From CAZHWT01 sp964536215 (lineage in GTDB: Bacteria; Patescibacteriota; CAZHWT01): a DNA stretch of 64,000 bases. A model generated the notes under the pieces. That model searched no databases. It worked only from the letters and a program-made list of their open reading frames with translations, and was not told where the DNA came from. Each line of letters opens with the position of its first letter. Position 1 is the stretch's first letter. A program made the position numbers and the translations under genes. This document shows positions 24,988 to 32,963 of the stretch, piece after piece. Location of the stretch: contig CAZHWT010000003.1 of the NCBI GenBank assembly GCA_964536215.1, positions 1 to 64,000 of the forward strand, read 5' to 3'.

Positions 24988-26070
24988 ATGGCTTTTTCTC
25001 CCCGTTACTCAGTTTTACTGGAAATATTAACCTCAATCGCACCCGCTATGGGGATTGAGATTCTGACCGATCCGGAGTGGCAGACGGCTGGGCAAATTAC
25101 TTTTGCCAATGGTCGGCGGCGCTACTTTAAATATAATAGCCTGGATATTAATCCCTTTGGGGCGGCAACCATTGCTCAGGATAAAGATTACGCATCTTTT
25201 TTTATGGAGCAGTTTGGTTATCCAGTAGTGCCGGGTAGTCGGACCTTCTTTTCGACCAGATGGAGCCAGTCGCTGGGGATTACCGGTCGCGGTTTGACAG
25301 AGGCGTTTGAATATGCGCAGCAGTTAGGCTTTCCAGTAATTGTTAAACCCAACGGTGGCAGCTTAGGTAAGGGGGTGGCTTTAGTGCGTCAGCCAGATGA
25401 ATTCAAGCCAGCTATGCGAGCGGTCTTGACTCGACATAGAGTCGGCTTAGTGCAAACGGTAGTACCAGGTGATGATTTTAGGGTTGTGGTGCTGGATAAC
25501 CGGGTTATGGCGGCTTACCAGCGATTACCACTCCATATTCTCGGTGATGGAGAGCATACGGTTGAACAGCTTCTGAGCCAAAAATTAGCTGGCTTAGCTG
25601 AACAGCATCGACATGTGGCGATACCAGCGCATGACAGCCGCCTAGAAAGTAAATTACGAGCCCAAGACTTAACTATGAATACTGTTGTCGAACCGGGGCG
25701 GCGAGTGGTGCTGCTGGATAACGCTAATCTTTCGAGTGGCGGCGAGGCAGTCGACGTAACCGAAAGCATGCATCCCGAATTTGCCCGACAAGCCGTCCAA
25801 TTAACCAAGGATATGGGCTTACGTTTGTGTGGCGTAGATATTATGGTCGATGGCGACATTAGTCAGGTGCCAGATAAGTGGTGGGTTATAGAGATTAACG
25901 CTTCGCCAGGCCTGGATCATTTTGCCCAAGGTGGCCCCATTCAGAGACAGAGAGTAGAGTGGCTTTATCAGGCTGTGCTGGAAAAAATGGCTGAGGAGGT
26001 GGCCATACCGTTGCCAGCCGTGAATACGCGCTTAGTAGAACCAGCCGCTCTTTCTGAAGTTGGCGACTAG
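24988..26070 (+). CDS. ATP-grasp ligase (cyanophycin synthetase/GshAB-like)
   Basis: The 360-residue protein has an ATP-grasp fold: KPNGGSLGKGVALV (phosphate loop) at about 124-137, a VPGDDFRVVVLDNRVMAAYQR block, and the C-terminal metal site EINASPGLDHF. The order matches cyanophycin synthetase and the GshB-like part of GshAB, which join an amino acid to a carboxylate with ATP. The substrate is not clear, as no peptide ligase or cyanophycin domain is fused. TATGAT ends 6 nt before ATG 24988, so the mRNA looks leaderless. The mutY-like gene follows after 8 nt, suggesting co-transcription. Confidence 0.85.
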   Translation: MAFSPRYSVLLEILTSIAPAMGIEILTDPEWQTAGQITFANGRRRYFKYNSLDINPFGAATIAQDKDYASFFMEQFGYPVVPGSRTFFSTRWSQSLGITGRGLTEAFEYAQQLGFPVIVKPNGGSLGKGVALVRQPDEFKPAMRAVLTRHRVGLVQTVVPGDDFRVVVLDNRVMAAYQRLPLHILGDGEHTVEQLLSQKLAGLAEQHRHVAIPAHDSRLESKLRAQDLTMNTVVEPGRRVVLLDNANLSSGGEAVDVTESMHPEFARQAVQLTKDMGLRLCGVDIMVDGDISQVPDKWWVIEINASPGLDHFAQGGPIQRQRVEWLYQAVLEKMAEEVAIPLPAVNTRLVEPAALSEVGD

Positions 26071-26078
26071 TATTTGGT

Positions 26079-26885
26079 ATGCAAGTTGACGATTTTAAAG
26101 ATTTACTCAGACAAAAAGGTCGAGAACTCTATCGCGATATGCCGTGGCGCAGTGATACCCGAGCTTACTATATTTTGGTCAGCGAGTTAATGTTGCAGCA
26201 AACCCAAGTTGATAGAGTTATACCTAAATTTGAGGCTTTTGTATCGGCATTCCCTGATGAATCTGTCTTAGCCAAAGCTGGCCTAGCTGAAGTCTTAAGG
26301 TTGTGGCAAGGGTTGGGTTATAACCGGCGAGCCAAATATTTACAACTGGCGGCGCAAAAAATCATGTCTGAGCATGGCGGCCGGATGCCCCAAGAAAAGG
26401 CAGATTTGTTAGATTTACCTGGAGTGGGACAGAATACAGCCGGAGCTATTAGCGTGTACGCTTTTAATCTGCCCGTCGTTTTTATTGAAACTAATGTACG
26501 GACGGTCTACTTCCATCACTTCTTTCAGGATAATTCAGCCGTTTCTGATCGAGAACTGTGGCCGCTTTTAGAGCAGACGTTGGATTACGAATCGCCGCGG
26601 TCGTTCTATTGGGCGCTGATGGATTATGGGTCTTGGTTAAAGCGGCAAGGAATTAAGAATGTATCCCAGAGCAAGCATTACAAAAAGCAATCGGCCTTAT
26701 CTGGTAGCGTGCGGCAGGTTAGAGGTCAGATTATTAAGGCGTTAACCGAGGCGGAGCTATCAGCACAGGAGCTAGCCGAGTGGTCGGCAGTCGATGAGCG
26801 GGTCGAGAAAGCGATGGCAGGACTAGTTAGGGATGAGTTGGTGGAAGTGAGTGAAGTGGGGGTGAAGTTGGTGGGGAGCAGATAG
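26079..26885 (+). CDS. mutY: MutY-like adenine DNA glycosylase lacking the iron-sulfur cluster
   Basis: The 268-residue protein matches MutY through SELMLQQTQVDRVIPKFEAF, with catalytic Glu36, and the helix-hairpin-helix LPGVGQNTAGAI. MutY excises A opposite 8-oxoG. Two departures stand out. The usual catalytic Asp in the I-L-D-G-N-V-K-R motif is Glu137 in FIETNVRTV. The protein also has no cysteine at all, so the C-terminal [4Fe-4S] loop is absent; the region reads NVSQSKHYKKQS instead. The C-terminal 60 residues look like a winged helix in place of the 8-oxoG-recognition domain. It starts 8 nt after the ATP-grasp stop without a ribosome binding site; TAGTAT ends 5 nt before the ATG. The symbol is by homology only. 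Confidence 0.85.
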   Translation: MQVDDFKDLLRQKGRELYRDMPWRSDTRAYYILVSELMLQQTQVDRVIPKFEAFVSAFPDESVLAKAGLAEVLRLWQGLGYNRRAKYLQLAAQKIMSEHGGRMPQEKADLLDLPGVGQNTAGAISVYAFNLPVVFIETNVRTVYFHHFFQDNSAVSDRELWPLLEQTLDYESPRSFYWALMDYGSWLKRQGIKNVSQSKHYKKQSALSGSVRQVRGQIIKALTEAELSAQELAEWSAVDERVEKAMAGLVRDELVEVSEVGVKLVGSR

Positions 26886-26947
26886 AGAGGCGAATTATGG
26901 AGGTGCTTGTGAGAGGAGCGGAATGAGGGTAGGGAGAGGGCGAGCAG

Positions 26948-26987
26948 GCTAATAGACGAGTTGACGAGTAGGCAAGTTGGCACGTCG
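26948..26987. repeat. 8-bp period array
   Basis: Tandem units ACGAGTTG, ACGAGTAG, GCAAGTTG and GCACGTCG occupy 26956-26987 after a degenerate unit. On the minus strand they read NNNCTCGT or NNNCTTGC, the same form as the arrays at 27187, 40341, 44496 and 52412. It lies in the 460-bp spacer after the mutY-like gene. Confidence 0.75.
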
Positions 26988-27088
26988 GGAGTCGGCACGT
27001 TAAAGGCCAAGAGACAAGAGTCCAAATTCCAAACAAAGGTTTACGTTGCAAGAAATAAATAACACCACTAGTACTAAAATCACCTTAA

Positions 27089-27117
27089 TCGTTAACCCCG
27101 ATTTAATCGGGGTCGGG
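27089..27117. repeat. Palindromic repeat family A, copy 1
   Basis: A hairpin with arms ACCCCGATT and AATCGGGGT is flanked by TCGTTA and TCGGG. Related copies, also upstream of 8-bp arrays, occur at 40285-40315 and 51665-51695. Confidence 0.7.
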
Positions 27118-27186
27118 TCGAGAATGACATGAATTAAGGGCGAGGTATGAATTACAGGTTACGGGAGCGAATTAGCAAAGACTGGC

Positions 27187-27218
27187 CGCCTTGCTGTCTT
27201 GCTATCTTGCTAGCTCCT
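27187..27218. repeat. 8-bp period array
   Basis: Units CGCCTTGC, TGTCTTGC, TATCTTGC and TAGCTCCT lie head to tail in the spacer before the DUF475 gene. The first three bases vary while CTTGC is constant. Confidence 0.8.
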
Positions 27219-27240
27219 AGATTGAATAACCAAGCATAGC

Positions 27241-27258
27241 CTGTCCGCCTCCGGCGGA
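27241..27258. repeat. Palindromic repeat family B, copy 1
   Basis: CTGTCCGCCTCCGGCGGA contains the stem TCCGCC/GGCGGA with a 3-nt loop. Near-identical copies lie at 42885-42902 and 53157-53174. Confidence 0.75.
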
Positions 27259-27344
27259 AACAAATGAATAACCAAGTAGCCCACAACTAGTACCCATTAA
27301 TGCTGGACGTTGGACGGTTTTAGGCGGTATTATTAGCTGGTTGT

Positions 27345-28259
27345 ATGTTTTCGGCTATCCTGACAATTGTAGGTTTGGCGGCGTTTGAATCGGTTTCCTC
27401 TTTAGATAACGCTATCATAAATGCCCAGGTGCTTTCGACTATGCAGGAGAAAGCGCGACGTTGGTTTTTGAGTTGGGGGATTTTGATTGCTGTGTTTGGG
27501 GTGCGAGGCATTCTGCCATTATTGATCGTTTGGGTGGCCAACCCTAGCTTGGGCCCCATTGGAGCATTAACTGCGACATTCTCCAGTGATCCAGCAGCCG
27601 GACAGGCTATTGCCCATACGGCTCCGATGCTACTGGCTGGCGGCGGCGTCTTTCTGCTATTTCTATTTGCCCACTGGTTGTTTCTGGAAGAAAAGCACTA
27701 TGGCTTTATCCATGAGCGGCACGTTCATAAATATGGGACGTGGTTCTATGCCGTCATGTCAATCGCGCTGTCAGCTATTGTCTGGTTAGCCCTGCAAAGC
27801 AATGAGATGGTGGCCTTTGGGGCAGTCGTCGGCTCCACGGCGTTTTTTATCACCCACGGCTTTAAGGAGCAAGCTGAGAAAAAGGAGAAGGATCTACTTG
27901 AAGCCAGGATTGATCGGTCGGACTTCTCTAAGATATTGTATCTGGAAGCCATTGATACGACTTTTTCGATTGATGGTGTGCTGGGAGCGTTTGCTTTTAC
28001 TTTTTCGATTCCATTTATTTTGATTGGCAACGGGCTAGGAGCCATTATTGTCCGGCAAATGACCGTCAGCAATGTAGAGCGGGTCAAGCGGTACCCCTAT
28101 CTTAAAAACGGAGCCATGTACAGCATTCTTATTCTCGGCATTATCATGATAGCCCATGCTTTTGGCAGTCATATCCCGGAGTGGCTGTCGCCAGTGTGTA
28201 CTATTTTGATTATCGGTTACTTCTGGTGGAGGTCAGTTAAAGAGTCTGCACCTGCCTGA
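27345..28259 (+). CDS. TerC/DUF475 family integral membrane protein
   Basis: The 304-residue protein has about eight membrane segments. It carries the TerC-superfamily acidic motifs: FESVSSLDNAIINAQVL near the N-terminus and LEAIDTTFSIDGVLGAF in the second half. TerC proteins are linked to tellurium resistance and, in other members, to manganese export or metal loading of exported enzymes. Which applies here cannot be told. TATTAT ends 11 nt before the ATG and there is no ribosome binding site, so the leader would be only a few bases. It lies alone between repeat-rich DNA and glmS. Confidence 0.88.
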   Translation: MFSAILTIVGLAAFESVSSLDNAIINAQVLSTMQEKARRWFLSWGILIAVFGVRGILPLLIVWVANPSLGPIGALTATFSSDPAAGQAIAHTAPMLLAGGGVFLLFLFAHWLFLEEKHYGFIHERHVHKYGTWFYAVMSIALSAIVWLALQSNEMVAFGAVVGSTAFFITHGFKEQAEKKEKDLLEARIDRSDFSKILYLEAIDTTFSIDGVLGAFAFTFSIPFILIGNGLGAIIVRQMTVSNVERVKRYPYLKNGAMYSILILGIIMIAHAFGSHIPEWLSPVCTILIIGYFWWRSVKESAPA

Positions 28260-28317
28260 CAAAGCTCCCGTCATACTGAATTGCGTTGTGACAAAAATTT
28301 CCCAGAGCCTATAAGTA

Positions 28318-28346
28318 TTGTGTTTTTGGCTATATAGCGATATAAT
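28318..28346 (+). promoter_or_regulatory. Promoter of glmS
   Basis: TTGTGT at 28318-28323 and consensus TATAAT at 28341-28346 are 17 nt apart. The leader of about 50 nt contains a short imperfect hairpin (GCTTAGCC/GGCCGAAGC). It is too short to be a glmS ribozyme. Confidence 0.7.
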
Positions 28347-28405
28347 CCGCGCATTGCTTAGCCGCTTGGCCGAAGCACGTTTACAAATCAAGGAGTAGGC
28401 AGACA

Positions 28406-30163
28406 ATGTGTGGCATTCTTGCATACGTTGGGGACAAGCAAAAAGTCCTGACGCTGTTGTCGCTTTTGAGAAAGCTTGAGTATCGGGGCTATGATTCTTG
28501 GGGAGTAAGCATCCGTCGCGGGAACAAAGTGGTGATTCGCAAAAAAACTGGCCGGGTTAGCGAGACTTTTGTGACTTCACAGACCGACATGGCTTTGGGT
28601 CACACCCGCTGGGCCACTGAAGGTGCGGTCACCAAGCAAAACTCGCACCCTCATGCTGGCTGCAGTCAGCACCTGGCGCTGGTCCACAACGGCGAAATCC
28701 TCAATTTCCGGGCCTTGAAAGAGCGAATGATGGCCCAAGGCCATTCTTTTGCCTCACAAACGGACAGTGAGGTGGTCATCCATATGGTCGAAGAAGAGCT
28801 GTCGACCGGCAAGTCTCTACGAGACGCGGCGGCGGCAGTGTTTGCCCAACTGGAGGGCTATAACGCCATTATCATCATGGATACTCGCGGTCGACAAATT
28901 GTCGGCATCAGCAATGGCACCCCCTTATTGGTGGGGACAGATGGTGTTCATCAGGCACTGGCTTCAGACACTCTAGCTTTCAGCGGATTGGCAACACACT
29001 ATTACCGTTTGGAGTCCGGAGAGTCAGTTGTGCTCAACCTGGGTAAGCCGATTGAGCTATACACAACTGACGGACAGCCAATCAGTCCGCAGTTTGAGGA
29101 ACTCAATGTTGCCGAACTATCGACCGATCTCAAGGGCTTCAACCATTATCTGCCCAAGGAAGTGGCCGACCAGCCGGAGGTCATCGCGGCACTGCCTGAC
29201 TGTGCTCGGCAAGAGATTTACCAACTGGCTGCGGCTATCCGACAGTCAAATCGGGTGATTTTCACTGGCTGCGGTACCAGCGAGCATGCGGCGATGTCAG
29301 GGGCTAAGTTCTTCCGAACTATCGCCAATCGCATTATCGAGACGGTGCCTGGCTCGGAGTTCAAATATGAAGCTAAGCTGATTGGTCCTGGTTGCCTAGT
29401 GGTAGCCCTATCGCAAAGCGGCGAGACTGCCGATATGATCAAGGCAGTGGCCGTGGCCAAAAAGCAGGGCGCCCGAGTGGCGGCTCTGATCAATGTTCGC
29501 GGCTCAACCCTTGACCACATGGTCGACATGCGCGTCCACATGAGGGCTGGCCCTGAGATTTGCGTATTGTCCACCAAGGACTATACGGCTAAGCTGGCCG
29601 CATTACTGCTGACTGCCTATGCCACGGTTGATCAGTACGAAGAAGGGGTTAGTCGAATTCATGAGGCGGCAAGGGCCATGCGGACCATGCTGGCCAACAA
29701 GCAGTGGACAAATCAGCTGCAGACTACAGCTGAAACCATTTGCGACCAGGAACATCTGTTCGTCCTAGGCAGCGATCATGGTGTGCCCACAGCCAAGGAG
29801 GCAGCCCTTAAGATTAAGGAGGTTACATACCGACACGCCGAAGATTTCGCAGCTGGAGAACTCAAGCACGGGGTTATCGCCTTGACAGATCAAGGTACTC
29901 CGTTCTTGGTTTTCGCGCCTCGGGATGATACCCGCACCGATATGATTAAGGCAGCCGGGGAAGTTAAAACCCGCGGTGCATACATTATTGGCGTCGGGCC
30001 GACTGATCCGGTTTTTGACATGACGATCGAATGTCCGGACCTGGGAATTGCCAATCCGATCATTCAGGCGCCGGTGGGGCAACTGTTGGGGTACTACTGG
30101 GCGTTGCTACTTGGTAACAATCCGGACCGGCCCCGCAATCTGGCCAAGTCAGTCACGGTCTAG
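28406..30163 (+). CDS. glmS: Glutamine--fructose-6-phosphate aminotransferase
   Basis: The 585-residue cytosolic enzyme makes glucosamine-6-phosphate from fructose-6-phosphate and glutamine, the first step to UDP-GlcNAc for peptidoglycan and surface glycans. The N-terminal glutaminase domain begins with the nucleophile Cys2 (MCGILAYVG) and has the HTRWATEG motif. Two SIS domains follow; FTGCGTSEHAA and LSQSGETADMI bind the sugar phosphate. The C-terminus ends NLAKSVTV as in the family, and the length is near the usual 600. ATG 28406 follows AAGGAG. It has its own promoter and terminator. The product would feed murB and the nearby glycan genes. Confidence 0.97.
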   Translation: MCGILAYVGDKQKVLTLLSLLRKLEYRGYDSWGVSIRRGNKVVIRKKTGRVSETFVTSQTDMALGHTRWATEGAVTKQNSHPHAGCSQHLALVHNGEILNFRALKERMMAQGHSFASQTDSEVVIHMVEEELSTGKSLRDAAAAVFAQLEGYNAIIIMDTRGRQIVGISNGTPLLVGTDGVHQALASDTLAFSGLATHYYRLESGESVVLNLGKPIELYTTDGQPISPQFEELNVAELSTDLKGFNHYLPKEVADQPEVIAALPDCARQEIYQLAAAIRQSNRVIFTGCGTSEHAAMSGAKFFRTIANRIIETVPGSEFKYEAKLIGPGCLVVALSQSGETADMIKAVAVAKKQGARVAALINVRGSTLDHMVDMRVHMRAGPEICVLSTKDYTAKLAALLLTAYATVDQYEEGVSRIHEAARAMRTMLANKQWTNQLQTTAETICDQEHLFVLGSDHGVPTAKEAALKIKEVTYRHAEDFAAGELKHGVIALTDQGTPFLVFAPRDDTRTDMIKAAGEVKTRGAYIIGVGPTDPVFDMTIECPDLGIANPIIQAPVGQLLGYYWALLLGNNPDRPRNLAKSVTV

Positions 30164-30172
30164 AAAGGAGAG

Positions 30173-30211
30173 AAAGCGCCGCTTGAGCAATCGAGCGGCG
30201 CTTTTCTTTTT
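30173..30211 (+). terminator. Intrinsic terminator of glmS
   Basis: AAGCGCCGCTTGA-like and TCGAGCGGCGCTT arms pair across a 4-nt loop and are followed by TTCTTTTT, 10 nt after the stop. Confidence 0.9.
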
Positions 30212-30218
30212 GGGGCAT

Positions 30219-30258
30219 TAAATGGCTATTTAAATAGCCTTTTAATTGGATATTTATG
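30219..30258. repeat. AT-rich palindromic repeat, copy 1
   Basis: A palindrome GGCTATTTAAATAGCC is followed by TTTTAATTGGATATTTAT. The same arrangement, with compensated arm changes, occurs at 43910-43949. Both copies lie at the 3' end of a minus-strand gene, so they may act in termination. Confidence 0.7.
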
Positions 30259-30262
30259 AGAT

Positions 30263-30937
30263 TTATTTAGAATTAATTGGCTTAATGAGCGCCGACTGAT
30301 TATTAGTGACGGTGTTGACGGCTGATGAAACAGTGTTCATTTGCATTTGAGCAGCGTCAAACGGCTTTAGCATGGTGCGCAGAAATTCGGTGTCTTGATT
30401 AGTTGGGTCTAGCCAGGCATCTTCAAACTGCTCTTGCAAAATAACCGGCATGCGATCGTGAACTGGGGCGATAAGCTGATTGGCTTGAGTAGTGATAACG
30501 GTATAGGTCTCCAATGGCGTACCGTCGGGCTGACGCCAGGACTCCCAGAGTCCGGCAAAGGCAAACAGGTCGTGGTCCCGCAGTCGAATATACTCTGGCG
30601 TTTTGGTTTTATCATTATTTTGCCGCCACTCATAAAAGCCTGAAGCGGGCACTAGGCAGCGTTGTTGTTTAAAAGCGTGGCGAAATGAGGGCTTATTTTC
30701 AATCCCTTCAGAGCGGGCGTTAATCATTTTGTACCCTACATTCGGCTCCTTAACCCACGAAGGCACCAGACCCCATTTCATCATTTTGACAGCATTGCGT
30801 GGGCCATCGGCCACAATTACTGGCATGACTTGGCCCGGAGCAATATTATAGCTGGGCCGGAGGGTTGGCGTGTGTAGTATTACCTGAAACCGGCCAGCTA
30901 ATTTCTTTATATCAGTCAGTGTATATCGACCGCACAT
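30263..30937 (-). CDS. yedK: SRAP (HMCES/YedK) abasic-site processing protein
   Basis: The 224-residue protein begins MCGRYTL; Cys2, after removal of Met1, forms a thiazolidine link with abasic sites in single-stranded DNA and shields them. Other family blocks are present: NARSEGI, ASGFYEW and HDRMPVIL with the conserved His. The length is typical. TAGAAT ends 6 nt before the ATG and no ribosome binding site is present, so it looks leaderless. It lies near DNA polymerase IV on the same strand, separated by the MITE-like element at 30980, and so fits a DNA-damage theme. Confidence 0.93.
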   Translation of the reverse strand: MCGRYTLTDIKKLAGRFQVILHTPTLRPSYNIAPGQVMPVIVADGPRNAVKMMKWGLVPSWVKEPNVGYKMINARSEGIENKPSFRHAFKQQRCLVPASGFYEWRQNNDKTKTPEYIRLRDHDLFAFAGLWESWRQPDGTPLETYTVITTQANQLIAPVHDRMPVILQEQFEDAWLDPTNQDTEFLRTMLKPFDAAQMQMNTVSSAVNTVTNNQSALIKPINSK

Positions 30938-30979
30938 TGGTCTATTCTACCTTATTGAGCGGTTTAAGATACGAGGTAC

Positions 30980-31149
30980 AAGATACAAGATTAAAGATCC
31001 AGACATAATACCTAAGGTCTACGTCTTAAGATTTAGAATAAGATTTAAACAACAAATACGTCACTAGCTACTGTTTTGTGGTTCCATCTTATTCTGCGCC
31101 TTGTTCTTTGAACCTTGATGTTATGTCTGGATCTTTAATCTTGTATCTT
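30980..31149. mobile_element. MITE-like element with 29-bp terminal inverted repeats
   Basis: AAGATACAAGATTAAAGATC and nine more bases at 30980-31008 recur as an exact reverse complement at 31121-31149. A second inner pair, AGAATAAGAT with ATCTTATTCT, lies inside. The 112-bp interior has no ORF. The whole could be a non-autonomous transposable element, or a long RNA hairpin at the 3' end of dinB. No target-site duplication was evident. Confidence 0.7.
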
Positions 31150-31157
31150 ACGTTTAG

Positions 31158-32420
31158 CTACTCCATGCTATCTCCGTTAAACACATAGGCTTCCATATCT
31201 TTGCCACCGCCAAAGGCAACGCGGTTGAGGACCATGGTGGCGGGGAGCATGGTGGCAGGGTGAATGGTGTTGCGACCCCACGCATGCTCGATTGCATCGA
31301 CGGCTTGATACAAGGCCTGTTTTTGGGGCAGATTGTCAAAGTAATTAAGTTGCAACTGAGCGCTATTGGTTAAGTCGAATACGCCCACATCAACGTTACT
31401 GACGTAGTCTCTGGGTAGCTGGTAAAAGAGTTTTTTGAGGCAGGTAATAATGTCTGACCCAGAAAAGATAGGGTGGGGAGCCCGGCAATGAGCATAAGCT
31501 CGCTGACCGTTGCGGTAGCGGAAACCCAGCATAACGCCAAAGCAATGAAAGCCGGCGATGCGCATACGGCTACTGGCTTTCCAGGCCAGATTGGCCATGA
31601 CCGGAAAAATGTGGTCGGGGTTAATGATGGGGACCTTAACGGTGTGAGTATTGCTAAAGCTTTTGCGGCCAAATTCGATATTGTCGACTTCCCAGCCACG
31701 CAGCCGGGCAAACCAGTCATCACCCACCACGCTCTTAAAACCAGCGTGCATGTCGTGCATAGATTGCTGGAACATTTCCATAACCGTAAATACTCCCACC
31801 CGAGCCAGACGGGTTTTGTAGCCAATATTAATGCCCGGCAAATCAATGAGGTCCAATGACTGGTAGATCTGGCGAAAATTATGGCTGTCGATACTATCTA
31901 ACCCATCTGGCTTATGTAAGCCAGCCGCCAGCTTGGCCAGCGACCGGTTAGGGGCGATGCCGGCCGAGACGGTTAAATAATTGCCGATCTCATCTTTAAT
32001 TCGTTGCTTAATTTCCTGAGCAATAGTGACAATGCCACGTTTGAGTGCGGGGGTATTCTCCATATGTATGACAAATTCATCGACCGATTTAGCCGCTACC
32101 CGATCACTGTAATCCTCTAGAATTTTGCGGAACTTAAGATGAACAAACCGATATTTATTAAAGTCTGGTGGGACAATGACTAACTCTGGGCAGAGCTGTT
32201 TGCAGTCTTTGACTCGCATACCAGTTTTGCAGCCGCGCTTTTTAGCGTCAACCGAAGCCGCCAACACGCAACCATTGGGGGTGGTATAGGCTGCCACAGC
32301 CATGGGTCGATGGCGCAGCAGGGGATTGGCCTGCTGCTCAACCGTGGCAAAGCAGGAGTTTAAGTCGACGTGCAGCACAGTTGGCGCGGCCGGATTAAAG
32401 TAGTCATTCGCCTTGTCCAT
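31158..32420 (-). CDS. dinB: DNA polymerase IV (Y-family, DinB-like)
   Basis: The 420-residue enzyme copies damaged DNA. The palm begins VLHVDLNSCFATVEQQ with the first metal-binding Asp. The second acidic motif is SVDEFVIHME, equivalent to S-x-D-E of Pol IV. A helix-hairpin-helix region (DLPGINIGYKTRLARVGV) and a little-finger domain follow. I chose ATG 32420 (MDKANDYF) because the domain starts there and GGAG lies upstream; the longer frame overlaps the preceding gene. The start overlaps the 3' end of the small gene at 32404-32667 by 17 nt, so they form one operon. Confidence 0.93.
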   Translation of the reverse strand: MDKANDYFNPAAPTVLHVDLNSCFATVEQQANPLLRHRPMAVAAYTTPNGCVLAASVDAKKRGCKTGMRVKDCKQLCPELVIVPPDFNKYRFVHLKFRKILEDYSDRVAAKSVDEFVIHMENTPALKRGIVTIAQEIKQRIKDEIGNYLTVSAGIAPNRSLAKLAAGLHKPDGLDSIDSHNFRQIYQSLDLIDLPGINIGYKTRLARVGVFTVMEMFQQSMHDMHAGFKSVVGDDWFARLRGWEVDNIEFGRKSFSNTHTVKVPIINPDHIFPVMANLAWKASSRMRIAGFHCFGVMLGFRYRNGQRAYAHCRAPHPIFSGSDIITCLKKLFYQLPRDYVSNVDVGVFDLTNSAQLQLNYFDNLPQKQALYQAVDAIEHAWGRNTIHPATMLPATMVLNRVAFGGGKDMEAYVFNGDSME

Positions 32421-32667
32421 CGCTAATGGTCTCCAGGGTCCAGTTAAGTGAAGAGGTATCATACGCCAGGCGCATATGCAAAGAATTGTCGGCGATGACG
32501 TCAAAAATATGAATGACTTTTTTACCTTCTTTAAAATAGTGGTGAAAGCCAACCTCGGTTACCCGTAGGCGCTTATTTTTCCACCCCAAAATCCAGGGCA
32601 TCGTCCGACGTTTGTCGGCCGAATAAATTGTGGCTACTGAGATAGGTTCATCAATGCGCTCAATCAT
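32404..32667 (-). CDS. Small DinB-associated protein (DUF6504-like)
   Basis: The 87-residue protein starts at ATG 32667 with a strong GGAGGAG ribosome binding site. It is beta-rich: MPWILGWKNKRLRVTEVGFH, then a K-V-I-H-I-F-D-V strand and TSSLNWTLETI at the end. Small proteins of this type (W-x-G-R-x-Y-x-V followed by W-x-L) accompany Y-family polymerases in actinobacteria, where they are called DUF6504. I assign it on that likeness and on the overlapping operon with dinB. It may modulate or cap the polymerase; this is inference. Confidence 0.7.
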   Translation of the reverse strand: MIERIDEPISVATIYSADKRRTMPWILGWKNKRLRVTEVGFHHYFKEGKKVIHIFDVIADNSLHMRLAYDTSSLNWTLETISDGQGE

Positions 32668-32877
32668 ACACTCCTCCTTACACCCGAATCTTACCCGAAC
32701 ATAGCAATTATGGAAGTAAGCGGGCAAAAGGTCAAGAGGGCATTTATGGCTTAGAGGGGAGCGAGCGTACTTATTGTCTGATTGCCAGAAAAGAACTGCT
32801 GCGTACGTAACCGAGCATCGTTTTGGTGTGCCCACCACAATGAGCCGGAGGCAACCCGGAACGTTGCAGGGGTTATT

Positions 32878-32894
32878 CCCCCACCTGCGAGGTG
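32878..32894. repeat. REP-like palindrome, left flank of the RAYT gene
   Basis: CCCCCACCTGCGAGGTG forms a short hairpin. Its reverse complement lies at 33688-33705 on the other side of the transposase gene, and a solitary perfect copy lies at 63421-63441. Confidence 0.75.
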
Positions 32895-32963
32895 ATTGTC
32901 TCTTGACGCATGGGTTAGCTGGTGCTATTACCGACTCATTATCTGCCCAGTAAAGATTTATTT

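Noticed and set aside
26726..27051. Ser/Leu/Pro-rich minus-strand ORFs after the mutY-like gene
   Set aside because: They arise from the period-8 array and purine-rich spacer, with no start signal and no protein-like pattern.
28347..28405. glmS ribozyme/riboswitch in the glmS leader
   Set aside because: The leader is only about 55 nt and lacks the long conserved core.
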